NCBI GenBank assembly: GCA_000721375.1
Contig: JOGW01000011.1
Coordinates: 186,001-250,000 of the forward strand
DNA: 64,000 bases
DNA from: Streptomyces sp. NRRL B-3428
GTDB taxonomy: Bacteria; Actinomycetota; Actinomycetes; Streptomycetales; Streptomycetaceae
Reading direction: 5' to 3'
This document shows, one piece after another, positions 1 through 8,863 of this stretch (the stretch's first letter is position 1; each line of letters opens with the position of its first letter). Position numbers and translations under genes: made by a program. The notes beneath the pieces were generated by a model. It was not told where the DNA came from, searched no databases, and worked only from the letters and a program-made list of their open reading frames with translations.

Positions 1-2
1 CG

Positions 3-668
3 GTCACCCTTGAGGACCGCTTCGGCAAGCACCGGGTCTTCCCTCTCGACCCGCGCGGCTTCCTCCTGGACGGCCAGGTGGTGACCCTGGTCCGCCCCGC
101 CGGGAAGGCCCCCGCGCGCGCCACCCGCACGGCCTCCGGCTCGGTCGCCGTCCCCACGGCCCGCGCCCGCGTTGCCCGCGCCGGCCGTATCTACGTCGAG
201 GGCCGCCACGACGCGGAACTCGTCGAGCGGGTCTGGGGCGACGACCTGCGCATCGAAGGCGTGGTGGTCGAGTACCTCTCCGGCATCGACGACCTCCCCG
301 CCATCGTCGCCGAGTTCTCCCCCGCCCCGGACGCCCGCCTGGGCATCCTGGTCGACCACTTGGTCCCCGGCTCGAAGGAGTCCCGCATCGCGGCCTCGGT
401 CACGGGCGCGGACGTCCTGATCGTCGGCCACCCCTACATCGACGTATGGGAAGCGGTGAAACCGTCATCCGTGGGCATCCGCGCCTGGCCCCGCATCCCG
501 CACGGCGAGGACTGGAAGACGGGGGTGTGCCGGGCGCTGGGCTGGCCGGAGAACACGGGCGCCGCGTGGCAGCACATCCTGTCGAAGGTGACCTCGTTCA
601 AGGACCTGGAGCCTGAGCTCCTGGGCCGGGTAGAGGAGTTGATCGACTTCGTCACGGCCCCGGAGTAG
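3..668 (+). CDS. DUF3097-family protein, 5' end outside window
   Basis: The reading frame is open from the first bases of the window (VTLEDRFGKHRVFPLDP just upstream of the first internal Met), so the gene starts to the left and only the C-terminal ~221 residues are visible. The sequence (IYVEGRHDAELVERVWGDDL, LGILVDHLVPGSKESRI, HPYIDVWEAVKP) matches my memory of the actinobacterial DUF3097 family, whose RHDAEL and DHL segments recall Toprim-like acidic motifs. That fold link is my inference, and no biochemical role is known to me. It converges on hemW with a 13-nt gap. It usually sits next to hemW in streptomycetes, which supports the family call but not a function. Confidence 0.75.
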   Translation, partial: VTLEDRFGKHRVFPLDPRGFLLDGQVVTLVRPAGKAPARATRTASGSVAVPTARARVARAGRIYVEGRHDAELVERVWGDDLRIEGVVVEYLSGIDDLPAIVAEFSPAPDARLGILVDHLVPGSKESRIAASVTGADVLIVGHPYIDVWEAVKPSSVGIRAWPRIPHGEDWKTGVCRALGWPENTGAAWQHILSKVTSFKDLEPELLGRVEELIDFVTAPE

Positions 669-681
669 CGGCCGCAGGGCC

Positions 682-1914
682 TCAGTCCACCAGATCCCTG
701 ACCACCGCGTCCGCCAGCAGCCGCCCTCGCAGCGTCAGTACGGCACGACCCTCTGCGTACGGGCCGGGCTCAAGGAGACCGTCCGCGAGAGCGCGGGCCG
801 CGGCGGAGAGTCCGGCCGGGCGCAGGAGCGACAGCGGGCAGCCGTCGATCAGACGGAGCTCAAGAAGCACGCGCTCCACTCGCCGGTCCTCGTCCGAGAG
901 CAGCTCACGGCCCGCGCCCGGGGACGACCCGGCGGCGAGCCGGCCCGCGTAGGCCCCCGGATGCTTGACGTTCCACCAGCGCACCCCGCCCACGTGCGAG
1001 TGCGCGCCGGGGCCCGCGCCCCACCAGTCCGCGCCGCGCCAGTACAGCTCGTTGTGCAGACAGCGGGCCTCAGCCGACGTGGCCCAGTTGGAGACCTCGT
1101 ACCAGTGGAAACCGGCCGAGGACAGCACGGAGTCCGCCATCAGATAGCGGTCCGCGTGCACGTCGTCGTCCGTCATCGGGATCTCGCCGCGGCGGATACG
1201 TCGGGCGAGCTGCGTCCCTTCCTCGACGATCAGCGCGTACGCCGACACATGGTCGGGTCCGGCGCCGATCACCGCGTCGAGCGAGGCCCGCCAGTCGTCG
1301 TCGCTCTCCCCCGGCGTCCCGTAGATCAGGTCGAGATTGACGTGCTCGAAACCCTCGGCCCGCGCCTCCCCCACACACGCCTCGGGCCGGCCCGGCGTAT
1401 GCGTACGGTCCAGGACCTTCAGCACATGCTGACGCGCGCTCTGCATCCCGAAGGACATCCGGTTGTAGCCGCCCGCACGAAGGGTCGCCAGATACGCGGG
1501 GTCGACCGAGTCCGGATTGGCCTCGGTCGTGACCTCGGCCCCGGCTTCGAGCCCGAACTCGTCGCGGATCGCTCCGAGGATCCGTACGAGATCGGCGGCG
1601 GGCAGCAGGGTCGGCGTTCCACCGCCCACGAACACCGTCTGCACGGACCGCGGGTCGTCGCCCAGAACCTTCCTGGCGAGACGGATCTCGTCGATCAGCG
1701 TGTCCGCGTAGTTGTCACGGGAGGCGAGGACGCCACCCGTTCCGCGCAGCTCACTCGCCGTATACGTGTTGAAGTCGCAGTAGCCGCAGCGGGTGGCGCA
1801 GTACGGCACGTGAACATAGAAACCGAGAGGCCGCACCGCACTACCGACAAGCGCAGAGGCGGGCAACACCCCGTCATCGGGCACGGACTCCCCATCGGGA
1901 AGAGCAGAAGGCAT
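682..1914 (-). CDS. hemW: Radical SAM heme chaperone HemW
   Basis: 410 residues, the usual HemW length. The N-terminal radical-SAM signature CATRCGYCDF (CxxxCxxC, residues ~39-46) binds the 4Fe-4S cluster and SAM. The FVGGGTPTLL segment and the HNELYW motif mark HemW rather than the coproporphyrinogen dehydrogenase HemN, and the first Cys is preceded by the family's YVHVPYC. HemW proteins bind heme and are thought to deliver it to respiratory enzymes in the cytoplasm or at the membrane. The gene is often annotated as 'oxygen-independent coproporphyrinogen III oxidase', which is probably wrong here. It is minus strand, downstream of the SpoIIE phosphatase gene, with 90 bp between them. Confidence 0.92.
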   Translation of the reverse strand: MPSALPDGESVPDDGVLPASALVGSAVRPLGFYVHVPYCATRCGYCDFNTYTASELRGTGGVLASRDNYADTLIDEIRLARKVLGDDPRSVQTVFVGGGTPTLLPAADLVRILGAIRDEFGLEAGAEVTTEANPDSVDPAYLATLRAGGYNRMSFGMQSARQHVLKVLDRTHTPGRPEACVGEARAEGFEHVNLDLIYGTPGESDDDWRASLDAVIGAGPDHVSAYALIVEEGTQLARRIRRGEIPMTDDDVHADRYLMADSVLSSAGFHWYEVSNWATSAEARCLHNELYWRGADWWGAGPGAHSHVGGVRWWNVKHPGAYAGRLAAGSSPGAGRELLSDEDRRVERVLLELRLIDGCPLSLLRPAGLSAAARALADGLLEPGPYAEGRAVLTLRGRLLADAVVRDLVD

Positions 1915-2004
1915 ACCCCCATTGTCCGTGATCCAGGAAGGGGACCTACCGCACCGACCGACGCCCGGAATTTCCCATTCACCCTGGGCGCAGGGTCCCC
2001 CTCC

Positions 2005-3930
2005 CTACCGCGCCTGCAGGACCAGGACGGCTAGGTCGTCGTCCACCGGGGTTTGGGCGAAGTCGTGGACCAGGCGGCGGATGCGCTCGGCCACCATCGC
2101 GGCCGACAGGCCCCCGCAGGCGGCCAGGGCCTGGGACAGGCCGTCACCGTCGTCCAGCATCCGCACTCCCGAGCGCCGCTCCGTGACCCCGTCCGTCACG
2201 CACAGGAGCGTCTCGCCCGACCCGAGCAGGAACGACTCGCTCTCGTACCCCGGCTCGTCGAGCACGCCGAGCAGCACCTGGGGACCGGCCGCCGCGCGCA
2301 CCGAGCCCTCGGGGCTGAGCAGCAGCGGCAGCGGATGGCCCGCGCACGCGAGCGTGCAGCGGACGCCCTCCGGGGACGGTTCGAGCTCTCCGTACAGCAA
2401 GGAGAGGAAGCGGGTCGGTGACCCGTCCGCACCCAGGTCCCGCATCCCAACCGCGGCGACCGCGCGTGCGGCGGACTCGGCCGCCTCCATCGCGTCGTCG
2501 AGCAGCAGCCGGTTCAGCCGGTCGAGGACATCGGAGACCTGGTAGCCCTCACGGGCGAGCAGCCGCAGCCAGGGGCGGGCGAGACCGGTGACGACGGCCG
2601 CCTCGGGACCGTTGCCGCACACGTCGCCGAGGGCGAAGCACCAACGTCCGTCACCCGCGGGGAAGATGTCGTAGAAGTCGCCGCCCGCGAGCCCGTTGTC
2701 CCTCGGCTCGTACACCAACGCGCTCTCCACGCCGGGCACTTCGGCCATCGAACTGGGCAGCAGCCCGCGCTGCAGCACCCGGCTGATGGTGGCCTGGCGC
2801 GAGTACTGGCGGGCCGCGCCGATCGCCAGGGCGACCCGGCGGCTGAAGTCCTCCAGCAAGCCGGTGACTTCGTCGGTGAAGTGCATCATGCCCGTACGGC
2901 CGATGAGCAGCGTGCCGAGCACCCGGCCACCGGCCACGAGGCGGTACGCGAGCGCCGTACCGGACGCGTCGCCGATTCCGTCGAAGGGCCAGGGCACCGG
3001 GACGGCTCCGCCGTGCAGCGGTCCGGGGATGACCGGCAGGTCCTTCTCCAGTACGCGACGGAGTTCCTCGATACGGGATTCGCTGTGGTGCCACACGCGG
3101 GCGAGCCGGGGAGCGGCGGGTCCGCTGCCGCGGCCGTGCCGGTCGGCCTCGTCGTTGAGCCAGACCGCGCACCAGTCGGCGAGCCGCGGCACGAGCAACT
3201 GCCCCGCGAGAGCCGCGACCATCTCCTCGTCCAGCTGTCCGGCGAGCAGATCGGAGGCCTCGGCGAGGAAGGCGAGCGCGCCGCGGTTGCCCCAGTCGGC
3301 GCCCTCGCGCAACTTCTTGGGCTGCGGCGAGAGGATGTCGGCCACGCGCAGCCCGCGCTGCAGCGCCTGCTCCCCTGCGTACGCCTCGATCTGCCGCGCC
3401 GCGTCCACACCGTCCACGGGCAGGCGCGCCCAGACCGTCTTGTTGCCGGGCCGGTACGTGATGCCCCAGGACTCCGAGAGACAGGCGACGAGTTGGAGCC
3501 CGCGGCCGTATTCGGCCAGGCCGGGCGGCTGGCCGCCGGACTCGCCGTGGACGGACCTTCCGGGGTGGTGGTCGCAGACCTCGATGACCACGGCCGCACC
3601 CTCGTCGAGGTCACCGCCGGCGCCCATGGCGGCCTCCATACGGCAGACGACCTCGACCTGAGTGCCGGCGTGCACCACGGCGTTGGTGACGAGCTCGCTG
3701 ACGAGGACGACGCTGTCGTCGGCGAGACGTTCGGTCAGACAGGCCGCGGCCGGAACGCCGTTCTCGGTCCAGTCGGCGAAGGCCGCGCGGACGAAGCGGC
3801 GCGCTGCGGCCGGAGCGAGTGGATTGCCCGGCAGCGAAGTGCTGGCATGGGCTCCATCCGCAGGGCGCAGCGGGCCATAATCAGGCGAACCGGTCGGACC
3901 GGTCGGGCGGAAAGAGTTCTCCCGCTGCAT
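2005..3930 (-). CDS. SpoIIE-type PP2C phosphatase with HATPase and GAF domains
   Basis: Three domains can be read. An N-terminal anti-sigma-factor-like ATPase (LVSELVTNAVVHAG N-box, and EYGRGLQLVACLSESWG G-box) covers residues ~50-180. A GAF-like middle covers ~200-385 (AYRLVAGGRVLGTLLIGRTG). A C-terminal SpoIIE/PP2C phosphatase covers ~395-640 (LVYEPRDNGLAGGDFYDIF, WCFALGDVCGNG, LLCVTDGVTERR) with the metal-binding Asp residues. Proteins of this build act in partner-switching, dephosphorylating anti-anti-sigma factors and/or binding sigma factors. I start at ATG 3930, with GTGGGG upstream; an in-frame TTG at 3972 would add 14 residues. It is divergent from the hybrid kinase, with only ~116 bp between them, so the two may share a signalling role (inference). 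Confidence 0.85.
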   Translation of the reverse strand: MQRENSFRPTGPTGSPDYGPLRPADGAHASTSLPGNPLAPAAARRFVRAAFADWTENGVPAAACLTERLADDSVVLVSELVTNAVVHAGTQVEVVCRMEAAMGAGGDLDEGAAVVIEVCDHHPGRSVHGESGGQPPGLAEYGRGLQLVACLSESWGITYRPGNKTVWARLPVDGVDAARQIEAYAGEQALQRGLRVADILSPQPKKLREGADWGNRGALAFLAEASDLLAGQLDEEMVAALAGQLLVPRLADWCAVWLNDEADRHGRGSGPAAPRLARVWHHSESRIEELRRVLEKDLPVIPGPLHGGAVPVPWPFDGIGDASGTALAYRLVAGGRVLGTLLIGRTGMMHFTDEVTGLLEDFSRRVALAIGAARQYSRQATISRVLQRGLLPSSMAEVPGVESALVYEPRDNGLAGGDFYDIFPAGDGRWCFALGDVCGNGPEAAVVTGLARPWLRLLAREGYQVSDVLDRLNRLLLDDAMEAAESAARAVAAVGMRDLGADGSPTRFLSLLYGELEPSPEGVRCTLACAGHPLPLLLSPEGSVRAAAGPQVLLGVLDEPGYESESFLLGSGETLLCVTDGVTERRSGVRMLDDGDGLSQALAACGGLSAAMVAERIRRLVHDFAQTPVDDDLAVLVLQAR

Positions 3931-4046
3931 TGGAATGGACCCCACTGTGCGGCTCCTGAGCAGTTCGGTCAAAGAGTCTCAGGTGACGGGAACAGAGTGA
4001 CAGACTGACTCCGCCCATAAGCGCCGAGTTACTGAAGTGGGCCGCC

Positions 4047-7000
4047 ATGAGTGACAACATCGCTGTACCGGTGCTCGGAAACGGTCACTTCCGGGCAGAA
4101 GACTTTCACCCGCTCCTCGCCGCGATGACTTCGCTGCGCGATGGCGACTTCCGAGTGCGGGCACCGGAGGGTTCGACCGGCGTCTCGGCCGAACTCGCGG
4201 CGGTCTTCAACCAGATCGCCGACCGCAATCAGCATCTGGCCGCTGAGCTGGCCCGATTGCGCCGCGAGATCGTCCGCCAGGGCAGGCTCGACGAGCGCGT
4301 GGCCGCATCGCCGGGCCAAGGTGCCTGGTCGACCACGGTCGCGGACGCGAACATCGTGATCGACGCCCTGGTGGCCCCGGCCGCCAACGCCACGCGCGTC
4401 CTGGACGCGGTGGCCGGCGGTGATCTGACGCAGCGCGTCGATCTCCACGACGGCAACCGCCAGTTGCGCGGCGATCTGCGCCGCCTGGGCCGCGCCGTCA
4501 ACAAGATGGTCGACCAGCTGTCCCTCTTCACGGGCGAAGTGACCCGTGTCGCCCGTGAGGTGGGTACGGAGGGCCGGCTCGGCGGACGCGCCAAGGTGAC
4601 GGGGCTTTCCGGCAGTTGGCGACAGGTCACCGAGGCCGTCAACACCATGGCATCGCGGCTCACCGCCCAGGTGCGCGACATCGCCGCGGTGACCACGGCG
4701 GTGGCGCAGGGCGACCTGACCCGTACGGTCACCGTCGAGGCCACCGGCGAGCTGCTCGAACTGAAGCTCACCGTGAACACGATGGTCGACCAGCTCCGTG
4801 CCTTCGCCGACGAGGTCACCCGAGTCGCCCGAGAGGTCGGCACCGAGGGCCAACTCGGCGGCCGCGCCCAGGTCCGCGGCGTCTCGGGCGTCTGGAAGGA
4901 CCTCACGGACAACGTCAACTCCATGGCGTCCAACCTGACGTCCCAGGTCCGCAACATCGCCCAGGTGACGACGGCGGTCGCGTACGGGGACCTCAGCCAG
5001 AAGATCACCGTGGACGCGAAGGGCGAGATCCTGGAGCTGAAGTCCACGGTCAACACGATGGTCGACCAGCTCTCCGCCTTCGCCGACGAGGTCACCCGAG
5101 TCGCCCGAGAAGTCGGTACGGAGGGCAAGCTCGGTGGCCGCGCCCAGGTCCGCGGCGTATCGGGCGTCTGGAAGGACCTCACCGAGAACGTCAACTTCAT
5201 GGCGGACAACCTGACTTCGCAGGTCCGCAACATCGCCCTGGTGTCGACGGCCGTCGCCCAGGGCGACCTCTCGAAGAAGATCACGGTCGAGGCCAAGGGC
5301 GAGATCCTGGAGCTGAAGACCACCTTCAACACCATGGTCGACCAGCTCTCCGCCTTCGCCGGCGAGGTCACCCGTGTGGCCCGCGAGGTGGGTACAGAGG
5401 GCAACCTGGGCGGTCAGGCCCAGGTCCGCGGCGTATCGGGTGTGTGGAAGGAGCTGACGGACAACGTCAACTTCATGGCGACCAACCTGACTTCGCAGGT
5501 CCGCAACATCGCCCAGGTCACCACGGCGGTGGCGAACGGCGACCTGTCCAAGAAGATCACCGTCGACGCCCGCGGCGAGATCCTGGAGCTCAAGGACACC
5601 GTCAACACGATGGTGCAGCAGCTGCGCGCCTTCGCCGACGAGGTCACCCGAGTCGCCCGAGAAGTCGGTACGGACGGCCGGCTCGGCGGCCGCGCCCAGG
5701 TGCTCGGAGTGTCGGGCGTCTGGAAGGACCTCACGGACAACGTCAACTACATGGCGGACAACCTGACTTCGCAGGTCCGCAACATCGCCCAGGTCGCGAC
5801 CGCCGTGGCACAGGGCGACCTCTCCAAGAAGATCGACGTGGACGCCCGCGGCGAGATCCTGGAGCTCAAGACCACCATCAACACGATGGTCGACACCCTC
5901 TCGTCCTTCTCCTCCGAGGTCACCCGAGTCGCCCGAGAGGTCGGTTCCGAGGGCCAGCTGGGCGGCCAGGCGCGGGTCGAGGGCGTGTACGGCACGTGGA
6001 AGCGCCTGACCACGAGCGTGAACGAGCTGGCGCTCAACCTCACCACCCAGGTCCGCGCGATCGCCGACGTGGCCTCCGCGGTCGCCCAGGGCGACATGTC
6101 CCGCTCGATCACCGTCGAGACCCAGGGCGAGGTCGCCGAACTCAAGGACAACATCAACCTGATGGTGTCCAACCTCCGCGAGACCACCCGCGCGAAGGAC
6201 TGGCTGGAGTCCAACCTGGCCCGTCTCGCGGCCCTGATGCAGGGCCACCGCGACCTGATGGAGGTCGCCGACCTGATCCTGCGCGAGCTGACCCCGCTGG
6301 TGAACGCACAGTACGGAGCGTTCTTCCTGGCGGACGCCGAGGCCGACGGCACCCAGCTGCGCACTCCCGTGGCCACCAAGGGACTCGCCTTCATCGGCGG
6401 CTACGGCTCCGCACAGAGCGCCGTCACCGAGACCGGCGCGATGCCGGTGCACGGACTCGTACGCCAGGCGGCCCTGGAGAAGAAGCGCATCCTCGTCGAG
6501 GAGGCGCCGAAGGACTACATCAAGATCAACTCTGGGCTCGGCGAGGCGGCGCCCAGCAGCGTCGTGATCATCCCGATCCTCTTCGAGGACCGGCTGCTCG
6601 GCGTCATCGAGCTGGCCTCGTTCTCCCGCTTCTCCGATGTCCACCTGGCGTTCTTCGACCAGTTCGTCAACACCATCGGCGTCGCGATCAACACCATCAT
6701 CGCCAACTCCCGTACGGAATCGCTGCTCGGCGAATCCCAGCGGCTGGCCCTGCAGCTGCAGGAGCGCTCGGACGAACTGCAGCGCCAGCAGGCCGAGCTG
6801 CAGCGCTCCAACGCCGAGCTGGAGGAGAAGGCGGCGCTGCTCGCCACCTCCTCGCAGTACAAGTCGGAGTTCCTGGCGAACATGTCGCACGAACTGCGTA
6901 CGCCGCTGAACTCCCTGTTGATCCTGGCCCGGCTGCTCTCCGACAACCCGGAGGGCCGGCTCAACGACCAGGAGGTCCAGTTCGCCACGACCATCCACCG

Positions 7001-8231
7001 CTCGGGCACCGATCTGCTCCAGCTGATCAACGACATTCTCGACCTGTCGAAGATCGAGGCGGGCCGGATGGACGTTCGGCCGAAGAAGCTGCCGCTGATC
7101 AAGCTGCTCGACTACGTCCACGCCACGTTCCGTCCCCTCACCCTCGACCGGGGCCTCGCCTTCGAGGTCGCGGTCGGCGAGGACGTACCGCGCGAGATCT
7201 ACTCGGACGAGCAGCGCCTCCAGCAGATCCTGCGCAATCTCCTTTCCAACGCGGTGAAGTTCACCGGCAACGGCCGGGTCGAACTGCGCGTGAGCCGCGT
7301 GACGAACGTCGACAGCCGGAATCTGACCTTCTACAAGGAGGGCGACGACCTCCTCGCCTTCGCCGTCACCGACACGGGGATCGGTATCTCCAACGACAAA
7401 CTCCCCGTGATCTTCGAGGCGTTCCAGCAGGCCGACGGCACCACCAACCGCAAGTACGGCGGAACGGGCCTCGGCCTGTCCATCAGCCGTGAGATCGCGG
7501 GGCTGCTCGGCGGCCGGATCGTCGCGGAGAGCGAGCCCGGCAAGGGGTCCACGTTCACCTTGTTCGTCCCCGTGGCCCACCCCGGACACGGCCCGGTGCC
7601 GGACCCGACGGGCGAGAACGGGCAGCTGGCAGAAGGTCTGCGCTCGCTGAAGCTGCCGGAGCAGCAGTCCTCCGACGACCCTGTGGTGGTGCACGACCAG
7701 GACGACAACTGGCCGCCCACCACCAAGCTGGAGGAGTGGCGCACCGGCCGCGCGGGCCAGGTCCTGCAAGGCCACCGGGTGCTGATCGTGGACGACGACA
7801 TCCGCAATGTCTTCGCCCTCACCCATGTGCTCGGCCGGGTCGGCATGCCGGTCCTGTACGCGGAGAACGGCCGCGAAGGCATCGAGATCCTCGACCGGAA
7901 CGCCGATGTCGAGGTGGTCCTGATGGACATCATGATGCCGGAGATGGACGGCTACGAAACCATCGAAGTCATCCGCCGCACACCGCGCTGGGCGGATCTG
8001 CCGATCGTGGCGCTCACCGCGAAGGCCATGCCCGGCGACCGGGAGAAGGCCATCGCGGGCGGCGCCAACGACTACGTTCCCAAGCCGGTGGACGTGGACA
8101 AGCTGCTCACGGTGATGTGTTCCCTCCTGGACCCCGAGGGCACCGAGGAGCAGCCGCACAACGAAGTACCAGCCGATCAGGGGCAGGCGAGCGACAGAGG
8201 GGAGCCCGTCGCCCCGTCTGAGACCGAATAG
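4047..8231 (+). CDS. Hybrid histidine kinase with six-fold HAMP array, GAF and receiver domains
   Basis: 1394 residues with no obvious membrane span, so probably cytoplasmic. Order: an N-terminal HAMP-like region; six 92-residue HAMP repeats (residues ~160-710) recognisable by [18 protein letters not shown]; a GAF domain (~730-890); a coiled coil; HisKA with [13 protein letters not shown] (phospho-acceptor His948); HATPase_c with N-box [22 protein letters not shown] and [10 protein letters not shown]; and a C-terminal receiver with phospho-Asp1294 in [13 protein letters not shown] and Lys in VPKPVD. The layout is that of fungal group III (Nik1/Os-1-type) osmosensing kinases and their bacterial relatives, in which HAMP arrays switch kinase output. 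The input here is unknown. The next gene, 11 nt downstream, is a stand-alone receiver and very likely the partner. Confidence 0.93.
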   Translation: MSDNIAVPVLGNGHFRAEDFHPLLAAMTSLRDGDFRVRAPEGSTGVSAELAAVFNQIADRNQHLAAELARLRREIVRQGRLDERVAASPGQGAWSTTVADANIVIDALVAPAANATRVLDAVAGGDLTQRVDLHDGNRQLRGDLRRLGRAVNKMVDQLSLFTGEVTRVAREVGTEGRLGGRAKVTGLSGSWRQVTEAVNTMASRLTAQVRDIAAVTTAVAQGDLTRTVTVEATGELLELKLTVNTMVDQLRAFADEVTRVAREVGTEGQLGGRAQVRGVSGVWKDLTDNVNSMASNLTSQVRNIAQVTTAVAYGDLSQKITVDAKGEILELKSTVNTMVDQLSAFADEVTRVAREVGTEGKLGGRAQVRGVSGVWKDLTENVNFMADNLTSQVRNIALVSTAVAQGDLSKKITVEAKGEILELKTTFNTMVDQLSAFAGEVTRVAREVGTEGNLGGQAQVRGVSGVWKELTDNVNFMATNLTSQVRNIAQVTTAVANGDLSKKITVDARGEILELKDTVNTMVQQLRAFADEVTRVAREVGTDGRLGGRAQVLGVSGVWKDLTDNVNYMADNLTSQVRNIAQVATAVAQGDLSKKIDVDARGEILELKTTINTMVDTLSSFSSEVTRVAREVGSEGQLGGQARVEGVYGTWKRLTTSVNELALNLTTQVRAIADVASAVAQGDMSRSITVETQGEVAELKDNINLMVSNLRETTRAKDWLESNLARLAALMQGHRDLMEVADLILRELTPLVNAQYGAFFLADAEADGTQLRTPVATKGLAFIGGYGSAQSAVTETGAMPVHGLVRQAALEKKRILVEEAPKDYIKINSGLGEAAPSSVVIIPILFEDRLLGVIELASFSRFSDVHLAFFDQFVNTIGVAINTIIANSRTESLLGESQRLALQLQERSDELQRQQAELQRSNAELEEKAALLATSSQYKSEFLANMSHELRTPLNSLLILARLLSDNPEGRLNDQEVQFATTIHRSGTDLLQLINDILDLSKIEAGRMDVRPKKLPLIKLLDYVHATFRPLTLDRGLAFEVAVGEDVPREIYSDEQRLQQILRNLLSNAVKFTGNGRVELRVSRVTNVDSRNLTFYKEGDDLLAFAVTDTGIGISNDKLPVIFEAFQQADGTTNRKYGGTGLGLSISREIAGLLGGRIVAESEPGKGSTFTLFVPVAHPGHGPVPDPTGENGQLAEGLRSLKLPEQQSSDDPVVVHDQDDNWPPTTKLEEWRTGRAGQVLQGHRVLIVDDDIRNVFALTHVLGRVGMPVLYAENGREGIEILDRNADVEVVLMDIMMPEMDGYETIEVIRRTPRWADLPIVALTAKAMPGDREKAIAGGANDYVPKPVDVDKLLTVMCSLLDPEGTEEQPHNEVPADQGQASDRGEPVAPSETE
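4536..6190 (+). repeat. Six in-frame copies of a 276-bp HAMP-encoding repeat
   Basis: The segment encoding [10 protein letters not shown] begins at 4536, 4812, 5088, 5364, 5640 and 5916, which is an exact 276-bp (92-codon) period. Several copies share long identical stretches. The repeats lie wholly inside the hybrid kinase gene and encode its HAMP array. Confidence 0.92.
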
Positions 8232-8242
8232 GTCGTATCACC

Positions 8243-8827
8243 ATGAGTTCTGAGGTTTCGACAGATGAGCGGGCCAGCATTCTCCTTGTCGATGACATGG
8301 AGGACAACCTGACCGCCCTCGAAGCCGTCCTGGGGTCACTGAACGAACCACTGGTCCGGGCGCGTTCGGGCGAGGAGGCGATGAAGGCGCTGCTGCGGCA
8401 GACCTTCGCCGTGGTCCTGCTCGATGTCCGGATGCCCGGCATGGACGGCTTCGAGACGGCCGCCAACATCAAGCGTCTCGACCAGACCAAGGACATCCCG
8501 ATCATCTTCCTGACCGGCACGGACGCCGATACGGGTTATGCCTTCAGGGGGTACGCGACGGGGGCCGCCGACTATCTCACCAAGCCCTTCGACCCCTGGG
8601 TCCTGCGCGCGAAAGTGACGGTCTTCCTCGATCTGCACCGCAAGAACCTGCAGTTGCAGCGGGTGCTCGCCCGTCAGCAGGCCCAGTTCGCCGAGATGTC
8701 GGAGGGACTCGCCAGAATCGAGTCCCATCTGACCGGTCCGGACTCCCCCCAACTGGTCGACGCACGCGGGGAGCTGGCGCGCCTGGAAGAGGTGCTCGCG
8801 GAAATGCGGCGCGGGCCGAGCCAGTGA
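8243..8827 (+). CDS. Stand-alone response regulator (receiver plus coiled-coil tail)
   Basis: 194 residues. The receiver domain covers ~12-130 (ILLVDDMEDN acidic pocket, LLDVRMPGMDG with phospho-Asp61, FLTGTD, and YLTKPFD with Lys114). A C-terminal ~60-residue helical tail (LQLQRVLARQQAQFAEMSEGLARIESHL by composition) has no DNA-binding or enzymatic domain, so output is likely by protein contact. It starts 11 nt after the hybrid kinase and surely shares its transcript, giving a possible phosphorelay from His948 through Asp1294 to this receiver or directly. The last codons and the stop sit inside a strong terminator hairpin. Confidence 0.9.
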   Translation: MSSEVSTDERASILLVDDMEDNLTALEAVLGSLNEPLVRARSGEEAMKALLRQTFAVVLLDVRMPGMDGFETAANIKRLDQTKDIPIIFLTGTDADTGYAFRGYATGAADYLTKPFDPWVLRAKVTVFLDLHRKNLQLQRVLARQQAQFAEMSEGLARIESHLTGPDSPQLVDARGELARLEEVLAEMRRGPSQ

Positions 8828-8845
8828 TCCGGCTCGGCCCGCGCC
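8808..8845. terminator. Perfect 15-bp inverted repeat at the end of the kinase-receiver operon
   Basis: Arms 8808-8822 and 8831-8845 are perfectly complementary, with an 8-nt loop that contains the receiver gene's stop codon (TGA 8825-8827). It lies between convergent genes and can serve both strands. Confidence 0.8.
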
Positions 8846-8863
8846 CGCGGTCCCGCACGGGGC

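Noticed and set aside
4029..8159. 1376-residue reading frame on the minus strand opposite the hybrid kinase
   Set aside because: It is antisense to a kinase with every catalytic motif. The frame is open only because of high GC and the repeated HAMP DNA, and its translation is low-complexity Asp/Leu/Val with no domain.
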